Assembly (NCBI GenBank): GCA_032358255.1
Contig: JAULBX010022963.1
Coordinates: 1 to 64,000, forward strand
Reading direction: 5' to 3'
Source of the DNA: Heterotrichella gracilis
Taxonomy: Eukaryota; Sar; Xanthophyceae; Tribonematales; Xanthonemataceae
Length of the DNA: 64,000 nucleotides
Shown here: positions 56,378 to 64,000 of the stretch, piece after piece
How the letters are laid out: each line of letters begins with the position of its first letter
Position numbering within the stretch: position 1 is the first letter of the stretch
The notes under the pieces: model-generated
Databases searched by the model: none
What the model was told of the DNA's origin: nothing
The model's input: the letters and a program-made list of their open reading frames with translations, nothing else
Translations under genes and position numbers: made by a program

Positions 56378-59300
56378 ATGGGTCGCGCTGCGGCGTTTCG
56401 AGGTATCTCGAAGGCCGCTCACTGGGGGTTACGCGCGGGGCTAGGCGCAGAGGGTCGACACCTCCCAGGTAGGCTATGCACTAATACCTGCCGTAACCAG
56501 CCAGGCAGCTACTGTACTACTGCGCGTCAAAGTCCTTGATTCAGCGTGCATTTGCTTTCAAACTTACGAAGACGTCCTCAAGTGCTGTCCAGCGCTTGGT
56601 GTGCTGTTCCAAGCCTGCGCCTGTGCCGGTTAGGCAGGGAATGGGGTCCAAGGGGGGCGGGTAACCCTGCAGACGAAACACACACCCCTGCGAGCTGAGA
56701 GACCACCGCATCTGCTCACTGCAGGTATCCACGCAGGGCAAGTAGCGGCGGCGAGTGTTGGCAACTGCGGCAGCAGCAGCCCGGCCGCCTGGGGGGCTCA
56801 ACAACAGCACAGTCCCACAGGGCTTGGTGCTGTATCAGCTTTCCACTCTGGCCCCTCCACTAGCCAAAGCTTCCCAGCAGCATCACCAGCATACGAAGGT
56901 AGTGTGCGCACCCCTTGGCGCCTGCGCCACCGCCCCCTTCGTAGTCCAGCTTCAACCACTGTGCAACGGCCCTGCAAACATACCGCACCCCACCCCTCAC
57001 CTCAGAGCACCACCCTGCACGCACCACCCTGCACGCACCACGCACCCACTCGACCTCCCCTACCTCATCTCCCTTGCATTTAACTCCCCCCACCCCCACC
57101 CCACACACACATACCTGTAGAGGCTTCCCCCCACCCCACCCCACCCCCCACCTCCCTCACAACCACCTCCAAAGGCCTTCCCTCCCCTCACCCCACACCC
57201 CCATCACCCCTCCCCCACACTCACCACACCTCACCCCCACCGCACCCCCGCGTGCAGAGGCTGCCAGGTATGGCAGCGATGGCGCAGACAGCATTGGCCT
57301 CACCCCCGAGCGCTATGCCAATCCACCTGAGGCCACTGCAGAGGTTGAGCTTACAGAGGGGCCCCTGGCGCTGTATCTGGAGCGGCGGGCGGCGGGAGCG
57401 TACCGACCGGTGCGTGCAGCTTTGCCTACTCGTGGTGCTATGGCGCTAGCAGAGAAATCCGCCAATGGCTTGAATAAGGATAAAAAATAATTCTGAGTAC
57501 CTGCTGCGGCGTAGAGGCAAAGCAAAGTCATTGACAATTTTCTTTGCCAACTCAGACCCACCGCCATGAGCTGACCGCCGCCATTGGGGAAATCATCTGC
57601 TTTTAACGAACCTCTTGGTTTTCCATTCAGGGCCCCCGCCAAGAGCTGACCGCCACCGTTGTCAAGTACCTCTCACTATTTTTAAACCACTTTAATTTCC
57701 ATTCAAGACCCCCGCCAGGAGCTGATGGCTACTATTGGTGGATCCAGTAATAAATTTGATCTCATTGTATCTCTCCCATCCAGGACCCCCGCCAGGAGTT
57801 GACTGCCACGATGCTCCAGGAGCTGTACGACCGACTCAAGCACCTGCACCCCAGGCGCAGCGGGCTGACGGTCATTGACAGCCACTCAGACGGAGCGGGG
57901 AGCAGCAAAGGGGCAAAGTCATGGTGCGCACGCCTGCCCGCCGCGCACACAATGCATGGATATCACTTGGAATAACAGTGGAGAGCCCGCTGTAAAGGAG
58001 AACTGCAGGTGCCTTGCGGGCGCAAGGGGCCCCTTATGCATGCCATCCACCACCTACCACCACCCATCCTCGCCTTCCAGCAGCGGATGCATGCAGGCAT
58101 GCATACACCATATCGCGCCTTGCATTGCCTTGCATGCATGTGGTCATGTGGGGAGGGGGTCTGCGTGCCGGGTGGCAAACCTAGTTCTAAACCCTAGCTC
58201 TAAACCTAGCTCTGAATCCATGGTGTACCACGTGGGATTGGCTAACCAAAAAATGGCCGAGAATGGGGGAAGATTCCTTACCCCACGTTCTGCCAGTGAT
58301 AATAACCCAACCCAGGCACAAACCCTTGAACCTTAAGTTTACTCACGATGTGCCAGGTGGCAAGGTTTGGGCGGCTTCCTGAGCGGGGGTACAGTGGGCA
58401 CCCCCCAAGCTGAGCCCGCACCCCAAGGGCTGTACATGCATGGCGGGGTGGGGGTGGGCAAGACAATGCTCATGGATCTGCTGGTGGAGGCGGCGCCAAG
58501 GGAATTCAAGGTGCGCATTAAACCCTATACCATAGATTGTAAACCCTAGAATGCGACACCCTGTAGCCTAGTCCCCAGGCCATGCTCATGGTCCTACTGG
58601 TATAGATGGCGCCAAGGGATTTGTTATTGTGCAAGCTGAATTCTAAAGCCTAAACCCTATCATGCAAATGTGCGACGCCCTAGAGCTAAAGGGAAAGCGC
58701 CGTTGGGGCACAGGTGATGCGGCGGGAAGGGTACCGGTTTGCTGCAGAGGGAGGTACGGTTATGGGCTTTTGGGTGGGGAGTGTTGGGTACGCATGAGCG
58801 TGGTGCATGGTGTTGGATGCCGGATGCGCGGTGCAGTGCAGGGGAGGGCGAAATTACCTGCAAGGCTGAGCGCAGCACACGCATGCGTGGCCTGGCTTCG
58901 CAGTGATGCCTATCAGTAATTCAATTGCTGTTCAATCCTACCTGCTGCTGAGGAGGACTGGAAAGCAGCTGAGCGAAGCGACGTGCTTGCACCACCGCAC
59001 CCTGCCACTCCGCCGCCCACGCTGCACCCGCCACACCCCCATCTGGCCACCGCACAATGAGCGACCGTGGCAACCCCACCCACCACACCACGCCCACCCA
59101 AGGCATAACTTTAAGCCCGTAAACCTAAACGACAGGGCATGGTTGTTACCTGGTGCTGCTGCATGCGCCACACCCAGCAAAGCACAAATCTGGCATGCTT
59201 TCTTCCCGCGTGCCGCTGCAAAAAATCAACTTGTGACACCAACCCGTACACCCTAAGTCCGTTTCTTAAACCCATACGAGCGCCTCCCTTTCTGCAGTTG

Positions 59301-62071
59301 CGCAGGACCCATCTCCATGCGCAAACTGAGTAAACCCTAGCTCCATCGAACCCTGAACCCTTACCAGCGCCTCCCCCCCTTGCAGCTGCGCCGTACCCAC
59401 TTCCACGACTTCATGCTGGATGTGCATGGGCGCCTCAGGAAGCTGGCAAAGCTCCAGGACCCGCTGTCGCAGGTGGGTATAGGGTCGTAGGGAATTAAGG
59501 TTTAAGGGTTTGTAGGCGCACTGTTGCACGTGGGGGGTTGGGGTGTTGACTTGCATTGAACTCGAGCCCATGCAGGGGCCCACGCATATAAGATGATAGG
59601 ATTGTGGGCTGTAGGGTGATTGCAGGACCCCTTGGCGTAGGCGGGGTGCAGGGTTGTGGGGTTTAGAATGGGGTCTCACATGGGAGCACATGGCCATGGG
59701 TGCCACATGCAGAGGATATCCGCCTGATTCCACTTGATAGGCACTGCACCTGACCCCCACATTATCTGTCCGCACCCTCTGCACCCCTCTCCACCTTGCA
59801 CATATCCACCACCACCACCACCACCACCCTCCCCCCTCCCCCCAGGTGGCTCTCGAGATCGCCAATGAGACCCACGTGCTTGCGCTGGACGAGTTCTTTG
59901 TGAACGACGTCGCCACCGCTGCCATCCTCAACCGCCTGTTTGAGCGCCTTTGGGAGCGCGGCCTGGTGCTGGTAGCCACATCCAACCGCCCGCCTGACGG
60001 GCTGTACGAGGGGGGCCTGCAGCGCCAGCTGTTTTTGCCCTTCATTGCAAACCTCAAGGTGGGTTGATTGGGGAATATTTTGGTGAGGTAGTCAATGACT
60101 GGCACATGGCGTGCGGTCCAGGCTGGCAGTCCAATGGGCACAGCTGGCATCACCCTGCTCTGCCTTGCACCATGTGTGGGTGCGCATGCTGGACCGTGGA
60201 TCATGTTGGAACATATTGGATCTTGTCAAATCCCTCAAGCTCGTGCTGATCACCCTCCTCGCTACTGCTGCCGCAGTCCGCCTGCGCCGTTCACCACTTG
60301 AAACACACTCACCATGCGTTTTTACCACCCCTTGCACGGCCATGTGAGTACCTACCGTCAAGCCCAGGAGCTCACCCTAAACTTTATAATTGCAAAATCA
60401 ATTAAAACTTGAAAATTCAAATTTAAATTCGAGAATTCAAATTTACAACTCCCCCGCTGCCGCAGTCGGCCTGCGCCATCCACGACATGTCCTCCAAGAC
60501 CGACTACCGGCGCCTGGCGCACCATGAAAAGGGCCTATTCTTTGTGACCCCCTCGCGCCACGAGGATCTGTACCGCCGATTTGTGGAGCTGACAAACCAC
60601 AAGCCCATCGAGCGCAAGCACGTGTCTGTGATGATGGGGCGACAGCTGGAGGTGCCGGCGGCAGGTGGGTGAGGGGAGGAACGGGACAAAGGATGCTACT
60701 GGGGATGTCATTATTCTGGTATTATGTGCGCGCTAGGGGAGGCACAGGGAAACAAGCTCTCAATGGGAACAGGTCTATGGAAGAGTATATAGCAAGGAGA
60801 ATCGCAGTGCCCTTCTGTCCACTGTTTCCATACCACATCAAAGAAACCCACCCCACCCCACAGGCGGCTGCATCTGCATGTTTGCCTTCGAGGAGCTGGT
60901 GCGGGCGGCCCTTACAAACCCTAACAAAACCCTAGAAACCTGTCCAAGCAACCCCACCACACCCTGCAGGCAGCTGCATCTCCACATTTCACCCATCTTG
61001 CACACCCCCGAACCCTCCAACAAACCCTAGCTGAAACCCCACTTCGACCCGCAGGCGGCTGCATCTGCATGTATACGTTTGACGAGCTGTGCGGGCGCCC
61101 CGTGGCAGCGGCTGACTACATCGCGCTGGCTGGGGCATATCACTCGGTGGCCCTGCAGGGGGTGCCGGTGTTCAGTGCGGTCAACCGCCCCGCCGCCTAC
61201 CGCTTTGTCACGCTCATCGACGTGTTTTACGAGCAAAGGTGGGTGGGATGGACATGGGTTGGGGGCTGGGGGAAGCGCCACTTGCTGGCGCCGCTCGGTA
61301 TGGTAAAGAATGTACATAATGTTTACGATATCACATATCATTGTTATTATCTCCTGGCCATAACAATGTCTTGCCTATGGCCCTCGAGCCATTGACGTGG
61401 TTTAGGAGCAAAGGTGGGTGGGTTGCGTGTGGCGGGTGGCATGAGATGGTTGGGATGGGGGGGAGGGGAGGCGAGCGTTTGACAATGGTGGAAGCTTGCG
61501 CATTACTGGTGGCAGTGGCAACTTGCTTCTAGAATGCCATGGTCAGTACTTGGGGCAGTGGCGATCATTTCAATGACCCTGTACAGCTCAAATGGGTCAG
61601 TGACTATTCCAGTAATCTGATCCACATTACTTGGGGACAAGCCCATCTGTCCACCCATTTCATTCATGCTGCAGCAGTGCTTGCTGCATTCTTGCTTGAC
61701 CACACGGCCTCCCCTGATCCCCCCCACACCCCCTGCTGCATGCATTATCCTAAACCCCAAACTTGAAACCCTAAACCTAAACCCCCGCTGCGCGCAGGAT
61801 CCGGCTGCTGTGCTCCTCCGACGCGCAGCCCTTTGACCTGTTCAAAGACATAGTGACACAAGCCGACGCAGCGACCTCCGGGGTCCGCGACAACCCTAAC
61901 TCGGTCATCGACGACAAGCTAGGGTTTTCCAAGGACCGCACCATCTCGCGCCTCACCGAGATGCAGAGCCTGGAGTACTTGATTGCGCACGCAAAGCTGC
62001 ACGCGCCGGAGCTGCTGTTGGCTCTTGAGGAGGCGCAGCAGCGGCAGCGGAGCATGGAGAAGGGTGCATGA
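56378..62071 (+). CDS. AFG1: AFG1/LACE1-type mitochondrial AAA ATPase
   Basis: P-loop ATPase of the AFG1 (LACE1) family, which in yeast and animals acts in mitochondrial protein quality control. Exons: 56378-56468, 57258-57409, 57784-57923, 58357-58510, 59386-59472, 59846-60058, 60466-60664, 61055-61238, 61798-62071; 497 aa with consistent phases. Exon 1 is a basic, acid-free MGRAAAFRGISKAAHWGLRA, a good mitochondrial presequence. Walker A is YMHGGVGVGKTMLMDLL, then THFHDFMLDVHGRLRKL, Walker B VLALDEFFVNDVATAAIL, and sensor-like LVLVATSNRPPDGLYEGGLQ, LPFIANLK. The C-terminal part has FDELCGRPVAAADYIAL and SRLTEMQSLEYL. Exon 9 contains AACCCTAACTCGG and CTAGGGTTTTC. Heads or ends of exons 3, 4, 5, 8 and 9 have extra copies in adjoining sequence. 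Confidence 0.9.
57541..57815 (+). repeat. Four copies of the AFG1 exon 3 acceptor edge
   Basis: The exon 3 head (from 57784, CAG then GACCCCCGCCAGGAGTTGAC) has three diverged copies upstream in the intron at 57556, 57631 and 57718. All keep the core CCCGCCA.GAGCTGA or CCGCCATGAGCTGACCGCC. The second copy keeps an intact acceptor (TTCCATTCAG) and is open for 10 codons to a GTACCT donor. Spacing is about 66-87 bp. Confidence 0.88.
58460..58665 (+). repeat. Duplicated donor edge of AFG1 exon 4 around TAAACCCTA tracts
   Basis: The exon 4 end (58460-58510, with ATGCTCATGGATCTGCTGGT and GGCGCCAAGGGAATT) recurs at 58579-58625 as ATGCTCATGGTCCTACTGGT and GGCGCCAAGGGATTT. Between and after the copies lie ATTAAACCCTATACC, TGTAAACCCTAG and CCTAAACCCTATC. 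The intron donor itself reads GTGCGCATTAAACCCTA. Confidence 0.82.
59281..59413 (+). repeat. Duplicated acceptor edge of AFG1 exon 5
   Basis: CGCCTCCC..TTGCAGCTGCGCCG with TACCCACTTCCACGAC (59369-59413, real exon 5) has a copy at 59281-59323: CGCCTCCCTTTCTGCAGTTG then CGCAGGACCCATCTCCATGC, followed by TGA. GTAAACCCTAGCTCCATCGA and ACCCTGAACCC lie between them. Confidence 0.82.
60861..61100 (+). repeat. Three copies of the AFG1 exon 8 acceptor edge
   Basis: CAG then GCGGCTGCATCTGCATGTAT at 61052-61074 (real exon 8) is preceded by copies at 60861-60910 (GCGGCTGCATCTGCATGTTT GCCTTCGAGGAGCTGGTGCG in two blocks) and 60967-60995 (GCAGCTGCATCTCCACATTT). The first copy keeps the acceptor and matches exon 8 for over 45 bp. 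TTACAAACCCTAACAAAACC and ACAAACCCTAGCTG lie between the copies. Confidence 0.88.
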
Positions 62072-62137
62072 GTGGGGTATTATTTGCTTGTTTCTGTCCT
62101 CCCGGCCCCCCTTGGAGAATGGTGCATGAGTGGGTTT
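62051..62137 (+). repeat. Duplicated stop-codon region of AFG1
   Basis: ATGGAGAAGGGTGCATGAGT at 62054-62073 recurs as TTGGAGAATGGTGCATGAGT at 62112-62131 in the 3' flank. Confidence 0.75.
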
Positions 62138-63150
62138 TGGTACAAACAAACAAAGGTGTCCCCAGCCGCCATCGGCTTTTTAGTGGGGTTTGGAGCTCGC
62201 TCCTGATCTCCCTCCCCCTCCCTTTCGCTTGCCTTTTTCTTTTACCCGCAGGCCCAGTGGTTTGTGGGGTTGGCAGTGGGTTCAGTCTTGGAGTAGTCTG
62301 GGACCTCAGCAGGAGGGTTTTGCCCACAGTTGTGACTTTAGCGGGAGGGTTTCCCCTCAAATTTGGGGCTTTAGTTTTAGGGGGTTGCAGGGAGGCAGCT
62401 GGGGTTGACGCCATTTTGCATCATCAACAACAACTACCACTAGGCCTCTGCGGTTTGACAGAGTTTTGCAGTGGTATCTTGACAAAGTGGTGGTGTTGTG
62501 AGTGCGGATAATATGCAGGGGTTTAGGATTTAGGGTTCCAAGCAGGTGCTGGCTGTGATGGCATTCACGGTGCCACTGGCAGACCGCTTGGGACCATGTG
62601 TTGCTGCATGACTTTCTTTGCAAATCTGTACTTTGTAGGTTGTAGATAAGCCCCTAACGTCGTGATAGTCCTTGGGTTTTGATGACGTGCGTGCCCCCTG
62701 AGGCTGTACTGCAATTTTGCATTGCACCAGTAAGTCTCCTTTACTGAAATGGGCTGGGCATTTTACTTTTTAACGGTTAAAACCTTTTTTGACCATGGCT
62801 CATTGTTGCTACATCTTGCTGAGGTCGTGTCTCGTGCTGTTGATGTTTTATTCTACGCTTGCCAGTCCTAGGAAATGAAAAGACAGCGATAATGCAAGGT
62901 TCAAATAGTAGGATAAATCTGTAGTATGTAAACAGATGCTCATCCTTTCTATCCAATGGATAAAACTCCCCAAGCTGAGCTGGTGCATTGTCAAGACCAA
63001 CTCAGCACAATGTCGTTGACTAGTTACTTGTTGGGTGTGACATCGCACACGTCAATGACTGCAACAGTTCCTATTAGGTCTAGGAAATCACGCTTGTGCA
63101 GCGCTGTAGTGCGTCTATCCCCCCCAAAACGCTTCTGCTGGAACTTATTT
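62072..63150. other. Convergent 3' flanks of AFG1 and CutA
   Basis: 1.1 kb with the duplicated AFG1 end, a TTTAGGATTTAGGGTTCC run at 62520-62537 and no supported gene. Confidence 0.45.
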
Positions 63151-63862
63151 TCACCCATCAGCTGTGCTGTCGAAGATCCACTTGATGTATGAGCTGCTGC
63201 CCCCCGTGATGGGCACGCTGATCACCTCACACTCGGTGTAGGGGTGTATGGACTTGACGTGGGCTGTGAGCCTGTCACAAAGCACCTCCTTGCTCTTTAT
63301 CATGAGGATGAGCTCACTATCCGTGTTCACTTTGCCCTCCCACCAATACACGGACTCCACACCTGGGATGATGTTCACACAGGCAGCCAGCTTGTTCTCA
63401 ATGATGCTGTTTGCCACTTTTTTGGCTGTGTCCTTATCCGGTACTGTCACATAGACAGCGATGGCGCCACTGCCACTTGTACTGACCTCCCTAGCCATTG
63501 CAACTGTGTCTCTGGGCTTGCCTGTGGAAAACCCAAGACCACGCACCGTTACAGGAACAGTTGAGAGCAATTTTCTGGGAGTACTTGGAGCCAAGGAGTG
63601 GGTGAACAGGGTTGTGCAGTTCTGCCAAAGAAACCCTAGCGCTAGTGGATGTATGCAGCTCTGCCCCAGTGCACATAGCACACGTTTGAAACAGGTGGGA
63701 GAAAGTACCTGAACTGGTGAGAAGTGCACAGCCAGAGTGCAAAAACTGCCTCCTTCCAGAGGGCAAGTGTTGAGCCAGCACGGCGGGTTGAACACCCAGC
63801 GGGAAGGGTCTGGTCAGCAGTGGCAAAGGCAACCGCAACAGCCTGGAAGCACCCAGCAGCAT
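63151..63862 (-). CDS. CUTA: CutA-like trimeric protein, organelle-targeted
   Basis: CutA1 family; trimeric, metal-binding in vitro, plastid-located in plants, role unsettled. Exons in transcription order: 63862-63709 and 63521-63151; 174 aa, phase consistent. Exon 1 codes an Arg/Leu/Ser-rich, acid-free MLLGASRLLRLPLPLLTRPF leader, a likely plastid or mitochondrial transit peptide. Exon 2 holds the whole domain: IAVYVTVPDKDTAKKVANSI, LAACVNIIPGVESVYWWEGK, ELILMIKSKEVLCDRL and HPYTECEVISVPITGGSSSY, closing with IKWI. The intron ends CCACAG. An unspliced frame through the intron has no ATG before MAREVSTSG, so the spliced model is preferred. Confidence 0.9.
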
Positions 63863-64000
63863 GGCAGGTCTACAGGCGGCCTGGATGCAAAATAAGGGTC
63901 ACAATTCTGAGTAACTTTGTAGCGTTCCCGTACGTAAAGTGGCTCAAAACTCGCCCTCTGGAATGCATGCATGCATATTGCTGATTGCACCGAGCGCTCT

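Noticed and set aside
57541-61100. Assembly error as the cause of repeated exon edges
   Set aside because: Copies differ at many positions, have different lengths and spacers, and recur in many genes; collapsed or stitched reads would give near-identical copies. Long reads could still test it.

Overview
This looks like nuclear DNA of a green alga (Viridiplantae, probably a chlorophyte; I cannot name the genus). The window is intron-dense, with GT-AG introns of roughly 80-500 bp and conserved eukaryotic housekeeping proteins. It has plant-type genes (SHOC1, an ILR1-like amidohydrolase ending in an ER-retention tetrapeptide, a DCL/EMB514-like protein) and many interstitial plant-type telomere motifs (TTTAGGG/CCCTAAA). 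Seventeen loci are supported. Exon boundaries come from splice signals, reading-frame phase and protein-family similarity, read by eye.

Layout. 0-5 kb: sphingosine-1-phosphate lyase (minus, runs off the left edge, with a LINE 3' end in an intron) and sulfiredoxin (plus). 5-16 kb: a UBP27/USP30-type deubiquitinase (plus), a thioredoxin-UBX fusion (minus) and a GNB1L-type WD40 protein (minus). 16-24.6 kb: VPS72/YL1 (plus), Pol I subunit RPA43 (minus) diverging from a DCL/EMB514-like RGG protein (plus), then an unidentified basic exon. 25.6-30.5 kb: eEF2 (minus, 9 exons, 845 aa). 31.7-40.5 kb: a large SHOC1-like meiotic XPF-fold gene (plus). 41.5-45 kb: an unidentified beta-sandwich-like protein and ELOF1 (both plus). 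45-51 kb: VPS33 (minus, 13 exons). 52-55 kb: ILR1-like M20 amidohydrolase (plus). 56-62 kb: AFG1-type AAA ATPase (plus). 63-64 kb: CutA (minus).

The most unusual signal is not a gene. In at least ten places an exon edge (20-140 bp that include the acceptor or donor, or the stop codon) is present as one to three extra diverged copies in the adjoining intron or flank. CCCTAAA/TTTAGGG-like tracts often lie between the copies. AFG1 carries a four-copy and a three-copy set; GNB1L, USP, VPS33, ILR1-like, thioredoxin-UBX and SPL show the same pattern. In some genes the telomere-like motif itself supplies a stop codon, a splice donor or the last codons of an exon. Between about 30.8 and 45.6 kb, around SHOC1, I see neither the motif nor these copies.

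The genes are a mixed housekeeping set: membrane lipid turnover, redox repair, ubiquitin, chromatin, Pol I and Pol II transcription, translation, vesicle tethering, meiosis and mitochondria. They do not form one pathway. The one suggestive pairing is the divergent RPA43/DCL-like pair, both of which point to rRNA biogenesis.
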